Origin: Candidatus Kuenenia stuttgartensis
GTDB lineage: Bacteria; Planctomycetota; Planctomycetia; Planctomycetales; Planctomycetaceae
Reading direction: 5' to 3'
Length of the DNA stretch: 48,571 nt
Assembly (NCBI GenBank): GCA_945904015.1
Contig: CAMDPK010000037.1
Location: 1 to 48,571 of the forward strand
Shown here one piece after another: positions 32,201 to 41,860 of this stretch. How positions within the stretch are numbered: the first letter of the stretch is position 1; every line of letters starts with the position of its first letter. Under the pieces are notes generated by a model, which ran no database searches, was not told the DNA's origin, and saw nothing but the letters and a program-made list of their open reading frames with translations. The position numbers and the translations under genes were made by a program.

Positions 32201-32949
32201 GGGGCGATGGCAACGACACGCTCGCTGCCGGAGCCGGGAACGACAGTGTGATCGGTGGATTGGGAGACGATGTGCTCAGCGGCCAGGATGGAAACGATAC
32301 GCTCAACGGTCAGGACGGCGATGATTTTATCGTGGGTGGGAACGGCAACGATTTGATGCTCGGAGGCAACGGCCACGACACGTTGCAAGGACAGGCCGGC
32401 AACGACACTTCCAATGGCGAAGCGGGTGATGACAGGCTCGTGGACACGGCCGGCAATGATTCGCTCGTGGGTGGCAACGGCTTCGACACACTCGACAGCG
32501 GCAGTGGAAACGACACGCTCGACGGCGGCTTCGGCGATGATTCGCTCACCGCCGGAGCGGGAAATGACAAGCTGCGCGGCGGCGACGGCAACGACACGCT
32601 CGATGCTGGCGACGGCGACGACGAACTGAATGCCGGCGACGGCGACGACTTGTTGCTGGGCGGCAGTGGCAGCGATGGACTCAACGGTGGCGATGGCGAC
32701 GACGTGATCAACGGCGGAGCCGGCAATGATGTGCTGGTCGGCGGCGACGGCAACGACACGATGCTGGGCGGAGCGGGCAACGACACGCTGCTCGGTGGTG
32801 ATGGCGACGACAGCATCATTGGACAAAGCGGATCGGACATCATGGCAGGGAACCAGGGCCTGGACACGCTGACGACCGACGCCAGCGATTCGGTCAATGA
32901 ACTGTTCACGCTGTCGCAGACGTTGCTCGACAAACTAGATGGAGTTTGA
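29206..32949 (+). CDS. Giant RTX (haemolysin-type calcium-binding repeat) protein
   Basis: A 1247-residue protein; GTG start with GAAGGAGA six bases upstream. The basic N-terminus lacks a classical signal peptide. Nonapeptide repeats of the GGxGxDxLx type bind calcium and fold as parallel beta rolls. They occur in three blocks: residues about 154-387, 791-885 and 954-1215. Between blocks one and two lie a proline-rich linker (PPPAPPPPPAPPPTP), a repeat-free beta-rich region (about 416-695) and a cadherin-like/Ig-like domain (about 696-790, PDSGSTAALNPLTIDVVSND to TFTYTIADNQGAVSN). The ending DSVNELFTLSQTLLDKLDGV is hydrophobic, as in type I secretion signals. It is probably a secreted or surface calcium-dependent adhesin or matrix protein; no enzyme domain is seen. 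No type I secretion genes are in the window. Confidence 0.92.
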   Translation: MRFAFWTEKLRQRMAALSRRRRAPHANQRAERCEERCLPSVSALLYTDPFNPLLQDLTILCDGPDDVSVSASGGNILIQVGQNGGSQITLVGQPTVAPGLLARIDIFGSDATNRFTLNGVTTANGFSASLAVNVEAGDSNDLIDATSSDIAVSLLGGDGDDVINGGIANDTLLGGDGADQINGGIGNDSLLGGNGADVVNGGLGLNTINGGDGADTLNGGDDPDNIYGGNGADNIDGGLGDNTLNGDGGNDTILGNIGNDTLLGGADQDSLLGGDGNDVINAQSGNDTVDGGIGNDSIDGGDGNDAIQGSDGNDSISGGDGNDTVLGGDGGDTILGGAGNDSLLGDGPDANSTQTGNDSINGQAGNDTIVGGRGADTLTGGVGNDLVASAFSAQVGPPPAPPPPPAPPPTPTVGGGTFPDATDSGLGSDSGVRNVTLQQGVGNGSLTQPTNSVGRFNSSIYDPIGPIAAADATFRSEVFFRQGLNGGTGARQTLATAASNVSTIRLNGTIEANSTFDIGTLRFALTQTVSPTLDINGVVTGSLLTQTYRITNNAAANADFELDRYYDGDLRFDGTLLDGGGRLVTAGGDEILFETDNGGTAASTTFVGITAKNGTIPATNRYEMDDYFALVQNLQNGVALQDRIFNDTNSDGSIDIPYDVSLGLRNVYSIPAAGTAIYTTHTIFGSGIPASVVPPNQSPVATPDSGSTAALNPLTIDVVSNDSDADGAVVYSSIQIASAPANGTAVSLGNGLITYTPNFGFIGTDTFTYTIADNQGAVSNPAAVTITVTGADILGDTLSGNDGNDTLLGGTVNDLLNGGAGNDSIDAGAGDDTVFGGAGNDTILGGDGNDSLNGQSGNDSIDGGAGDDQLVWGGAGDGKDTLVGTSGFDTATVSGTGSANTFVIGQNASGQLTITESGTTLTVQSNIVNVVVNGNGGNDSITIGSLTNVTGTVLTINGGDGDDTLDASGAVLGFVRMGLNGQAGDDSLIGSAGIDTLDGGDGNDTLAAGAGNDSVIGGLGDDVLSGQDGNDTLNGQDGDDFIVGGNGNDLMLGGNGHDTLQGQAGNDTSNGEAGDDRLVDTAGNDSLVGGNGFDTLDSGSGNDTLDGGFGDDSLTAGAGNDKLRGGDGNDTLDAGDGDDELNAGDGDDLLLGGSGSDGLNGGDGDDVINGGAGNDVLVGGDGNDTMLGGAGNDTLLGGDGDDSIIGQSGSDIMAGNQGLDTLTTDASDSVNELFTLSQTLLDKLDGV

Positions 32950-32960
32950 TGCCGCAGAGC

Positions 32961-33052
32961 ACTGCAAAGTGCAGAGTGAAGAGTGCAAAGTGCAAATTGG
33001 AATGCGAGAAACACTCTTCACTTTGCATTCGCCACTCTGCACTTTGCACTGC
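32961..33052. repeat. Inverted repeat, TGCAAAGTGCAGAGTGAAGA family
   Basis: CTGCAAAGTGCAGAGTGAAG and GAGTGCAAAGTGCAAATTGG are followed by the inverse CACTCTTCACTTTGCATTCG and CCACTCTGCACTTTGCACTG. It lies 11 bp after the RTX stop and is related to the element at 23292-23360. Confidence 0.88.
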
Positions 33053-33177
33053 GTTCAGGCCCATTGTGGGGCCGTCTACGGACGGAACGAGGCTCCGTCA
33101 AAGCATCTCCAAGAGCGGGACGAGGCGTGCGGTCCTCCAAAAGGCGGACCGAACGAATCGTTTGCGGCTCTCCTTCG

Positions 33178-33218
33178 GGCGACCCGGTCTGGCGGTCAGA
33201 CCGGGTCGCCTTGTTTTT
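33178..33218 (+). terminator. Strong rho-independent terminator
   Basis: GGCGACCCGGTCTG pairs with CAGACCGGGTCGCC, followed by TTGTTTTT. It lies about 230 bp after the RTX stop, so either the RTX transcript has a long 3' end or a small RNA from about 33055 ends here. A second hairpin, CGGTCC...GGACCG, lies at about 33130-33150. Confidence 0.9.
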
Positions 33219-33219
33219 C

Positions 33220-33277
33220 GTGGGGCAGGTTTTCAACCTGCCCGGCCAGGAATTGGCAGGTTGCAAACCTGCCCCAC
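33220..33277. repeat. Palindromic element, GGGGCAGGTT family
   Basis: A 58-bp inverted repeat (GTGGGGCAGGTTTTCAACCT paired with AGGTTGCAAACCTGCCCCAC) directly after the terminator. On the minus strand it encodes the last residues of the HisA-related protein (VGQVCNLPIPGRAG) and its stop. Confidence 0.94.
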
Positions 33278-34102
33278 CCCGATCGCACCGTTATGCAGCG
33301 CGGTGGCGAGCAGGACTCCGTCGATCCGGGCAGCTTGCAGTGGTTCGAGGTCGGCCACGTTTCGCACTCCGCCGCCGGTGATGAGATGGATGTTCGGAGC
33401 GAGTTGGCGAATCGAGTGGCACAAATCGAGCGTGCTCGGTCCGCGTTGTTCGCCGACGCTGGCGAGGTCCAGCACAATCATCTGCGTGATGCCGATGTCG
33501 ATCACGACGCGGGCAATCCCCAGCGGCGTCGCGTCGGGCCAACGTGCTTCACCCAGCATCGGTTGCCCCGCCTGCAAGTCGAGGCTGAACACGATCCGCT
33601 CCGCACCGAACTCACTGATCAACGTCGCCAGCAGCCGCGCATCGGTCAGCGTTTCCAGACCGACGATCACCTTCGCGGCCCCGGCATTCCGCAATCGGCT
33701 GGCATCGTCGAGCGATCGCAGTCCACCGTCGATCCACAGTTCGAAGCCGTCAGCCACGAGCTGCCGAAAGATTCTCTCGTTCGGCTGCTGATGCAAGATG
33801 CCGTCCAAGTCGGCGACGTACAGAGTTGTCAGCCCCAACCGCTCGCGAAACGCCCGCGCGACGTCGAGCGTATTCGCGGAGGCCGTGAGTACGCTTTCGA
33901 CCGGCCGATACTCGTCGCGCCGGCCACCGACGCCGCGCACGACAATGCCGTTGAGGAGATCCAGGACGGGGAGGATTTGGAGCGCGGAGTGCGGAGTGTG
34001 GAATGATTCCCCACACGAACAGGTGGCACAGCTTGCTTCAAGCTGTGTGCCGGAGGCATTGGAAACTGTCGGTTGATGTGCAATTTGAAAATGAGCATCC
34101 AT
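33233..34102 (-). CDS. HisA/HisF-related TIM-barrel protein
   Basis: A (beta/alpha)8-barrel protein of the HisA/HisF superfamily. Barrel strands are visible at LQILPVLDLLNGIVVRGVGG, LYVADLDGIL, FELWIDGGLRS, KVIVGLETLTD, IVFSLDLQAGQP, MIVLDLASVG and IHLITGGGVRN, with the two phosphate-binding halves. True HisA has a different active-site set. The sequence looks closer to the HisA-related group (COG1411-like) found in methanogens and in C1-metabolising planctomycetes, but that is a recollection to be tested. No his genes are nearby. The start is uncertain: homology begins near 33983, with no ATG, GTG or TTG close by. The ATG at 34102 lies inside an inverted repeat and gives a foreign-looking 40-residue leader. 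The C-terminus is repeat-encoded. Confidence 0.72.
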   Translation of the reverse strand: MDAHFQIAHQPTVSNASGTQLEASCATCSCGESFHTPHSALQILPVLDLLNGIVVRGVGGRRDEYRPVESVLTASANTLDVARAFRERLGLTTLYVADLDGILHQQPNERIFRQLVADGFELWIDGGLRSLDDASRLRNAGAAKVIVGLETLTDARLLATLISEFGAERIVFSLDLQAGQPMLGEARWPDATPLGIARVVIDIGITQMIVLDLASVGEQRGPSTLDLCHSIRQLAPNIHLITGGGVRNVADLEPLQAARIDGVLLATALHNGAIGVGQVCNLPIPGRAG

Positions 34103-34170
34103 TGGTCGATGTGTGCCGCTTGCCGAGTTTCCGATGCTGCGCACACAGCTTGAAGCAAGCTGTGCCACCC
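34021..34170. repeat. Long inverted repeat, GGTGGCACAGCTTGCTTCAA family
   Basis: Outer arms GGTGGCACAGCTTGCTTCAA (from 34022) and TTGAAGCAAGCTGTGCCACC (to 34169) enclose inner partly complementary arms (GCATTGGAAACTG and GAGTTTCCGATGC). It occupies the space between the HisA-related gene and the end of the histidine kinase gene. Confidence 0.9.
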
Positions 34171-34188
34171 TGGGTCGTCCACGTTTCC

Positions 34189-35985
<1,797 letters not shown>

Positions 35986-36110
35986 GCGGGTGGGGAGGGG
36001 TTAGGGACTGGGGGCTAGGGAAGACATCGAACCACAAAGGCGAGCACGCGGCGAAGTGTATCGGCAGCGCGCGGCGGGGACAGCGAAAGAAGTCTTCCCT
36101 CCCGATCAGC

Positions 36111-36164
36111 CGCAGGGCGCTAGCCCCGGTTCAGTCGATACAAACCGGGGCTAACGCCCTGCGG
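36111..36164. repeat. Palindromic element, GGGCGCTAGCCCCGG family
   Basis: CGCAGGGCGCTAGCCCCGGT pairs with ACCGGGGCTAACGCCCTGCGG. It lies between the divergently placed histidine kinase start and the mutM end and has the same core as 27573-27617. Confidence 0.93.
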
Positions 36165-36232
36165 CAAATTGTGACCAATCCGACTTGAGACTTGAGGAAG
36201 TCATTGCGTCCGCATTCCCAGCCCCTTGCCCG

Positions 36233-37081
36233 TCAACGCTGGCAGCGGCGACAGAAAAACGTCGATCGTTGAGCCTGCACGATGCGAGCGACTCGGCTCC
36301 GTTCGCAGGTCAGACAGGTCTCGGCCTCGCGGTCATAAACTCGATGAGCGTTCTGATAGCCGCCGCTTTGATTGAGCGCGTTGCGGTAGGTGCCGTCTCC
36401 GAGCGTCGATCCCTCGTGCTCAATCGCATCCAACAGAACGTGCTGAGTCGCCGCGTGCAGCCGGCGGGCTTGTTCGCGAGTCACTTTCGATGCCGGCCGC
36501 AACGGCGAGATGCGGGCCTCGTGCAAAATCTCGCTGGCGTACAAGTTGCCGATGCCGGCTACCAGTTTTTGATCCAGCAACGCGACCTTGATCGGCCGAG
36601 CCGTTCGCTGACAGACTTCGTGCCAGTCCGATTCCATCATCAGCAGCGCGTCTTTGCCCAGCGCATCGCTGCCCAATCGGCGAGCCAGTTCATCGGGATC
36701 GCACAGCCGGACGACCCCCAAACCACGGCGATCCCAGAACCAAACCGACTTTGTCTGCCGAGCCCGACGGCCACCAGCCATGCACCATTCGAGCCGCAAG
36801 TGCTCACGATCCGGCGGATCGGCAATCAGCATCAGCCCGGTCATTCGCGGTTCGATCACAAACGAATCGCGGCTCGACAGATCAATCACGACGCGCTTGG
36901 CCACGCGCCGCACGGCGGTCACTGTCTGCCCCTTGGCTCGCCGGGCCATCTCGTCGAACGACGGCGACAGCGTCAGTGGCCGACAAACGCATGGGCATGG
37001 GCGCAGCTCACGAAGACTCCGCCCGGTCATCACGTCACGGATACCGCGGACCATCGTTTCGACTTCGGGAAGTTCGGGCAT
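36233..37081 (-). CDS. mutM: Formamidopyrimidine-DNA glycosylase
   Basis: A 282-residue bifunctional glycosylase/AP-lyase that removes 8-oxoguanine and formamidopyrimidines. The N-terminal Pro2-Glu3 catalytic pair is in [15 protein letters not shown]. The conserved Lys is in [11 protein letters not shown], the minor-groove motif is [17 protein letters not shown], and the C-terminal zinc finger has CLTCERSRV and FFCRRCQR (four Cys). The start is fixed by the requirement for Pro2. The DNA just upstream of the ATG is a GAGTGGCGAGTTGCGAGTTG repeat rather than an ordinary leader. It is divergent from ispH with 164 bp between the starts. Confidence 0.96.
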   Translation of the reverse strand: MPELPEVETMVRGIRDVMTGRSLRELRPCPCVCRPLTLSPSFDEMARRAKGQTVTAVRRVAKRVVIDLSSRDSFVIEPRMTGLMLIADPPDREHLRLEWCMAGGRRARQTKSVWFWDRRGLGVVRLCDPDELARRLGSDALGKDALLMMESDWHEVCQRTARPIKVALLDQKLVAGIGNLYASEILHEARISPLRPASKVTREQARRLHAATQHVLLDAIEHEGSTLGDGTYRNALNQSGGYQNAHRVYDREAETCLTCERSRVARIVQAQRSTFFCRRCQR

Positions 37082-37086
37082 GGCGG

Positions 37087-37245
37087 GGGAGTGGCGAGTT
37101 GCGAGTTGCGGACAATCACTTTGTGCGATGCTGGATGATGCTGGCGATGTCCAACAGTCGCAAGTCCGCCGATTTGCGTCTCCCCTCTGACCGACTAGAC
37201 TCCGCTGAGTTGCTCACCACTCGCCACTCTTCACTCGCCACTCTC
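37087..37245. repeat. Repeat pair between the mutM and ispH starts
   Basis: GAGTGGCGAGTTGCGAGTTG (37087-37109) and its approximate inverse CCACTCGCCACTCTTCACTC plus GCCACTCTC (37217-37245) sit immediately upstream of mutM and of ispH. A related GCGGAGTGCGGAGTGTGGAATG run lies at 33984-34005. Confidence 0.75.
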
Positions 37246-38184
37246 ATGAAAATCCTGCTCGCCAATCCGCGCGGCTTCTGTGCCGGCGTCAACATGGCCA
37301 TCGAGTGTCTCGACGAGGTCATTCGTCTGTGTGGCTCGAACGTCTTCGTTTACCACGAGATCGTTCACAACAAATACGTCGTCGAGCGGTTCACTCGGCA
37401 AGGCGTGAAGTTCGTGAATTCGGTGGACGAGGTGCCGCTCGGCTCGATCCTGCTGTATTCGGCGCACGGCATCTCACCGGAAATTCGCCGGCAGGCTCGC
37501 GAGCGGAATCTGAAAACGATCGACGCGACTTGCCCGCTGGTGACGAAGGTGCATCTCGAAGCGATCAAGTACGCGAGAGAGGGCTATCACATCATCCTGA
37601 TTGGCCACGAGGGGCACGACGAGGTCATCGGCACGATGGGGGAGGCTCCCGAAAGCATCACGCTGGTCGATTCGCCGGAAGAGGTGGATCGCCTTCCGCT
37701 CGCTGTGGACGCAAAAGTCGCGTATCTGACGCAGACGACGCTGAGCGTCTTCGAGGCGAACGCCGTCATCGAACGGCTGAAGCAGCGCTACCCTGGTATC
37801 GTGAGTCCGCCCAAAGAAGACATCTGCTACGCGACAACGAACCGGCAAGAGGCGGTCGATGTGCTGGCCAAAAACGCGGACGTGGTCATCGTGCTCGGCA
37901 GTCAGAACAGTTCGAACAGCCAGCGACTGCGCGAAATCGGCCAGTCAATCAGCGGCCGAGCGTACTTGGTGGACGGCGTCCACGAATTGCCGCTCGACGA
38001 ATTCGATGGCTCGGAAACGGTCTTGGTCACCGCCGGAGCCAGCGCGCCGGAAGTGGTCGTCGAAGAGTGCGTCGATGCGCTCGTGAAACGATTCCAGGCA
38101 ACCGTCGAACATCCGGTCGTCCGCGAAGAGCACGTCTACTTTCCGCTGCCGAAAGAGCTGCGAGCGATGCAGGCCGCGACGTAG
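37246..38184 (+). CDS. ispH: 4-hydroxy-3-methylbut-2-enyl diphosphate reductase
   Basis: A 312-residue iron-sulphur enzyme, the last step of the non-mevalonate isoprenoid pathway, making IPP and DMAPP. The three cluster cysteines lie in NPRGFCAGVNMA, IDATCPLVTKVH and EDICYATTNRQEA. GHEGHDEVIGTMGEA supplies the His and the proton-relay Glu; TQTTLSV and SQNSSNSQRL complete the substrate site. The ATG at 37246 fits the family N-terminus. There is no visible Shine-Dalgarno, because a CCACTCTTCACTC repeat runs right up to it. The TAG stop is part of a GTAGGTCAGG palindrome. Confidence 0.96.
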   Translation: MKILLANPRGFCAGVNMAIECLDEVIRLCGSNVFVYHEIVHNKYVVERFTRQGVKFVNSVDEVPLGSILLYSAHGISPEIRRQARERNLKTIDATCPLVTKVHLEAIKYAREGYHIILIGHEGHDEVIGTMGEAPESITLVDSPEEVDRLPLAVDAKVAYLTQTTLSVFEANAVIERLKQRYPGIVSPPKEDICYATTNRQEAVDVLAKNADVVIVLGSQNSSNSQRLREIGQSISGRAYLVDGVHELPLDEFDGSETVLVTAGASAPEVVVEECVDALVKRFQATVEHPVVREEHVYFPLPKELRAMQAAT

Positions 38185-38262
38185 GTCAGGCTTCCCAGCC
38201 TGACCCGAATTGAAAAGATCACGTCAATCGTCGATCGAGTCAGCCTGGAAAGGCTGACCTAC
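38181..38262. repeat. Palindromic repeat, GTAGGTCAGGCT family
   Basis: GTAGGTCAGGCTTCCCAGCC pairs with GGCTGACCTAC through a 40-bp loop between the convergent ispH and ABC permease genes. It includes the ispH stop codon and may act as a terminator. Confidence 0.88.
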
Positions 38263-38268
38263 TTCTGG

Positions 38269-39417
38269 CTACCGCCACCCGCGCTGGCGAAACAGCCAAC
38301 TCGCTGCGACCGTCCACGCGCCAACCAGTCCCGCGAGATTGATCAGGCCGGGCGCTTTCTCCAGCGGCAAGTTTTGTTTCAGGCTCAGAAACAGAAGCGG
38401 CAGGCTGTAGCTCTCGAAAGACGCATCCTTCAGCGACCCGAACGCCGAGAACTTCGTGGCCAGATAAAAGAGGACTCCACCGAAGAGCATGTAGCACAAC
38501 GAGAGGACTCCGGCCGCGGCCTGCGTCCGAGCCAGCGCGGCCATCACAGTTCCAACGCTGACCAACCCGATGCTCGCCAAGGCCGTCGTCACCCAGAACA
38601 ACGGATGGGCGAATGCGACGGGACGCAGAATGCCAACGATTGCCGCGCACGCGGTCCAGCCCAGCGACAAGTGGAACAGGTAGCGCGACAGCAGCAGTTC
38701 AGCGGTCGAAGCCGGGGTCAGAACCAGAGCGGTCAGCGTCCCGCGTTCGCGGTCTTGGCTGGCGAACGACACCTGCAAATGGCAGCAGGTCACGAACAGC
38801 ACGATGATCAGCAGGATCGTCGCGACGAATTCTTCGGTCATCAGTTCGGTGATCGAGGATTGCTTGAGCCGCTCCATGACGGCTCCACGCGAAGTGCCGG
38901 TGATCGGCAACGTCGTTGCGGCGAACGGAGCTGTCGAACCAAAGTGTTCGGCGGTCACCGGCCAAAACCACTGCAAGTACGGCGCGATCACGTTCGGTTC
39001 GTTGCCGGGATACAGGAAGCGGAGGGTGATCTTGCCGTCGTGGGGCACGTTTTCAACGTGCCCGTCCGAGTCCGGTTCTGGCGGGACGGGCACGTTGGAA
39101 ACGTGCCCCACGATTTCGATCGCACAGTCGTGCGGCGGGTAAACTTGGAAACCACTCAACGATTTCACCTCGGCCATCGAGACGACTCGGATGCGGGGAT
39201 TGTCGGCCGCTCGTTTTCGAAGCAGTTCGGTCCACGGCGACGCTTCCGAGTACACGACCCAGCAATTCATTTGCGGTTTGGGTCCGGGGCGGCTGAGCGA
39301 CAACAGGACCGCGATCGCCGTCAGCAGTCCCAGCAGCAACAGCGCCGACGGATTCTTCCGCAGCCGCCGAGCTTCACGGCCCACCAGAATCGCCAGCATT
39401 CTCGGTCGTGGGATCAT
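38269..39417 (-). CDS. ABC-2 type permease with in-frame palindrome insert
   Basis: A 382-residue membrane protein. Helices lie at about residues 24-40 and in a C-terminal cluster (VATILLIIVLFVTCCHLQVS, WTACAAIVGILRPVAF, FWVTTALASIGLVSVGTVM, GVLSLCYMLFGGVLFYLA). The motif SFASQDRERGTLTALVLTPA is the hallmark of ABC-2 permeases such as the NatB/CcmB-like class. Residues 103-126 (VGHVSNVPVPP through HVENVPH) lie in the extracytoplasmic loop and are encoded by a 72-bp palindrome. The start overlaps the stop of the ATP-binding subunit as ATGA. The exported substrate is unknown. Confidence 0.87.
   Translation of the reverse strand: MIPRPRMLAILVGREARRLRKNPSALLLLGLLTAIAVLLSLSRPGPKPQMNCWVVYSEASPWTELLRKRAADNPRIRVVSMAEVKSLSGFQVYPPHDCAIEIVGHVSNVPVPPEPDSDGHVENVPHDGKITLRFLYPGNEPNVIAPYLQWFWPVTAEHFGSTAPFAATTLPITGTSRGAVMERLKQSSITELMTEEFVATILLIIVLFVTCCHLQVSFASQDRERGTLTALVLTPASTAELLLSRYLFHLSLGWTACAAIVGILRPVAFAHPLFWVTTALASIGLVSVGTVMAALARTQAAAGVLSLCYMLFGGVLFYLATKFSAFGSLKDASFESYSLPLLFLSLKQNLPLEKAPGLINLAGLVGAWTVAASWLFRQRGWR
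39040..39111. repeat. Palindromic element, GGGGCACGTT variant, inside a CDS
   Basis: A 72-bp inverted repeat (GTGGGGCACGTTTTCAACGT paired with ACGTTGGAAACGTGCCCCAC) inside the ABC permease gene: exactly 24 codons, same phase as the copies in the purine phosphorylase and PVC protein. CACGTT replaces CAGGTT in both arms, showing compensatory change. Confidence 0.95.
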
Positions 39418-40271
39418 GTGTAGGCCTGCCCGGTCAGCTTGAGAAACACGTCCTCGAATTGAAACTCCTGCGAGTGCAACCGGACGCAGGACTCGTGGCG
39501 GACGATGTCCGCCAAGCGGTTTCGCTCCGGCTCGGCATCCAGGTCGAGCCGTTCGCGAAGGACTTCTCCGGATCGCTCGTACTGCACGGCGACTTTGCGT
39601 TCGGCGTGTCGCGTGACGAAGTTGGTGGGCGTGTCGCACTCGACCAGCTTGCCGCGGCTGAGGATCGCCACGCGGTCGCAGATTTGTTCGACCTCTTGCA
39701 TGTCGTGCGTCGTGATGAAGACAGTCGTGCCATCGGCGACAAGCTCGCGCAGCATGCGGCGGACCAGTTCGGTCGAATGGGCATCGAGATTCGCGGTTGG
39801 TTCATCGAGATACAGGATGCGCGGTCGATGCAGAATCTCGCGGGCGATCAGCAGCTTGCGACGCATGCCCTTCGAGTACGCTCGCACGGGCAAGTCGGCG
39901 GCCTCAGAGAGTTCCAGTTTCGCCAGCACGCGACCGACTTCGGACAGCGGGATGTCGTACAGCCGGGCGAAGAGTTCGAGGTTCTCGCGGCCGGAGAATT
40001 CCTCAATGTGGTTTTCCGTGTCGGGGACGTAGCCGAACAGCGGTTTGATGCGGTCGAACTGCTGCGGCATCCGTAATCCCGCGACTTCGACTCGCCCGCT
40101 CGACGGAGCGCGGCCGCCGATCAGCACGCGGATCGTGGTGGTCTTGCCGGCTCCGTTGGGGCCGAGGAATCCGAATAACTCTCCTTTTCGGACCGACAGG
40201 CTCAAACGATCCACGGCGACGAAACGGCCGAAGCGAACGACAAGCTGATCGAGGACGATGACGTCGGGCAT
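39414..40271 (-). CDS. ABC-2 exporter ATP-binding protein
   Basis: A 285-residue nucleotide-binding subunit. Walker A is GFLGPNGAGKTTT, then FGYVPDTENHIEEFSGREN (Q-loop region), the signature YSKGMRRKLLIAREIL, Walker B ILYLDEPTANLD and the H-loop FITTHDMQEVEQI. This is the CcmA/NatA-like class that pairs with ABC-2 permeases, matching the gene directly downstream. The C-terminal tail (EFQFEDVFLKLTG) is typical of the class. The ATG at 40271 is chosen because homology begins at MPDVIVLDQLVVRFG. It is divergent from the Tad operon. Confidence 0.92.
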   Translation of the reverse strand: MPDVIVLDQLVVRFGRFVAVDRLSLSVRKGELFGFLGPNGAGKTTTIRVLIGGRAPSSGRVEVAGLRMPQQFDRIKPLFGYVPDTENHIEEFSGRENLELFARLYDIPLSEVGRVLAKLELSEAADLPVRAYSKGMRRKLLIAREILHRPRILYLDEPTANLDAHSTELVRRMLRELVADGTTVFITTHDMQEVEQICDRVAILSRGKLVECDTPTNFVTRHAERKVAVQYERSGEVLRERLDLDAEPERNRLADIVRHESCVRLHSQEFQFEDVFLKLTGQAYT

Positions 40272-40496
40272 GTGGACCGCACTGGCGAACTTTGTGCCGG
40301 TACGAGATCGCGGATCATCACAGCAAGCGTGTGGCGGCCGAGACCCGTCGATGTCGCTTTTTCTCAACGAATCTGCATTGCCAAACCGCCACATCGGAAA
40401 AGTTGAGCTACGATTTCGAAGGACATCGTGGACGTCGGACGCCGCCGAGGCGCGCCGAGCACGCATCTTTTACGGACGATTGGATTGAGGTCATTC

Positions 40497-41828
40497 ATGG
40501 CTGCTCCCAGTGTTGCTCCACCACGCGGCGGTCGAGGACTCGAATCGCCCGCGCAGGACTTTGAAGAACTCAGACGGACGATCCACGGCAAGCTGGTCGA
40601 GAAGCTCGACCTGACGCGCCTGGGCGATCTGCAAGGGGACACGCTGCGCCGCGAGATTCGATTGGTTGTCGAGCACCTGTGCGACACCGAAAACCCGCTG
40701 TTGAACCGTTCGGAACGGGAGCGGCTGATCGAAGAAGTGCTCGACGAGACGTTCGGATTCGGTCCGCTGGAAATCCTGCTGAAGGAACCGGGGATCGCGG
40801 ACATCATGATCAACGGGCCGAAAAACGTGTTTGTCGAAAAAGACGGCCGCGTGACGCGGCACAAGGTGACGTTTCGCAACAACGAACACTTGATTCAGAT
40901 CATTGACCGGATCGTGTCGAAGGTCGGCCGCCGCATCGACGAAACGTCGCCGATGGTCGACGCGCGTTTGCCGGACGGCTCGCGTCTGAACGCGATCATT
41001 CCGCCGCTGGCGATCGACGGCCCCTCGCTGACGATTCGCCGATTCGGGTCGAAGCCGCTGACGCTCGAAGACTTGCTGCGATTCGGAGCCTTCACGCCCG
41101 AAATGGTCATGCTGCTGGAAGGGGCGATCAAATCGCGGCTGAACGTGATCATCAGCGGCGGCACCGGTTCCGGAAAAACGACGCTGCTGAACACGCTGTC
41201 GAGTTTCATCGGGGCCGATCAGCGGATCATCACGATTGAAGACGCCGCCGAATTGCAGTTGCAGCAGGACCATGTGCTGCGGCTGGAGACTCGGCCGTCG
41301 AACATCGAAGGCAAGGGGCAAGTCACGGCGACCGATCTGGTCAAGAACGCCCTGCGTATGCGGCCCGACCGGATCATCATCGGCGAATGCCGAGGCCCCG
41401 AATCGCTCGACATGCTGCAAGCCATGAACACCGGCCACGAAGGCTCGATGACCACGATTCACGCCAACACGCCCCGCGATTCCATCAGCCGTCTGGAAAC
41501 GATGATCGCGATGGGAGGCATCGATTTGCCGATTCGCGCGTTGCGATATCAGTTCGCGTCGGCGGTCAACATGATCATTCAAGTCAATCGTCTGCAAGGC
41601 GGACCACGCCGCATCACCTCGATCACCGAAGTCTGCGGCATGGAACAAGACGCGATCGTCATGCAGGAGATTTTTAAGTTCGTGCAGGACGGCATCACCG
41701 AAGAAGGCAAAGCGTTCGGGCACTTCGAGGCGACGGGTGTGCGGCCGACGTTCATGACGCGGTTGGAGCAATCCGGCATTCGACTGCCAGCGAACTTGTT
41801 CGCACAACGAAAACTGGGCGGAAAGTAA
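40497..41828 (+). CDS. cpaF: CpaF/TadA-type pilus assembly ATPase
   Basis: A 443-residue hexameric secretion ATPase that powers Tad (Flp) pilus assembly. The N-terminal domain shows [20 protein letters not shown] and [20 protein letters not shown]. Walker A is [13 protein letters not shown] near residue 220, the Asp box [12 protein letters not shown], Walker [13 protein letters not shown] and the His box [20 protein letters not shown]. The ATG at 40497 has TGAGGT upstream. It heads an operon with tadB (33 bp) and tadC (54 bp further). Pilin, prepilin peptidase, secretin and CpaE-like genes are not in the window. Confidence 0.94.
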   Translation: MAAPSVAPPRGGRGLESPAQDFEELRRTIHGKLVEKLDLTRLGDLQGDTLRREIRLVVEHLCDTENPLLNRSERERLIEEVLDETFGFGPLEILLKEPGIADIMINGPKNVFVEKDGRVTRHKVTFRNNEHLIQIIDRIVSKVGRRIDETSPMVDARLPDGSRLNAIIPPLAIDGPSLTIRRFGSKPLTLEDLLRFGAFTPEMVMLLEGAIKSRLNVIISGGTGSGKTTLLNTLSSFIGADQRIITIEDAAELQLQQDHVLRLETRPSNIEGKGQVTATDLVKNALRMRPDRIIIGECRGPESLDMLQAMNTGHEGSMTTIHANTPRDSISRLETMIAMGGIDLPIRALRYQFASAVNMIIQVNRLQGGPRRITSITEVCGMEQDAIVMQEIFKFVQDGITEEGKAFGHFEATGVRPTFMTRLEQSGIRLPANLFAQRKLGGK

Positions 41829-41860
41829 ACCGGAGAGTCAGTGAGCAAGGAGTTTGAATC

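Noticed and set aside
29665..32850. Regularly spaced repeats that could suggest a CRISPR array
   Set aside because: The units are 27-bp coding repeats of a calcium-binding beta roll without unique spacers; no cas genes.
40491..41807. A 438-codon minus-strand frame opposite cpaF
   Set aside because: Shadow frame rich in Arg, His and Gln; CpaF motifs are intact on the other strand.
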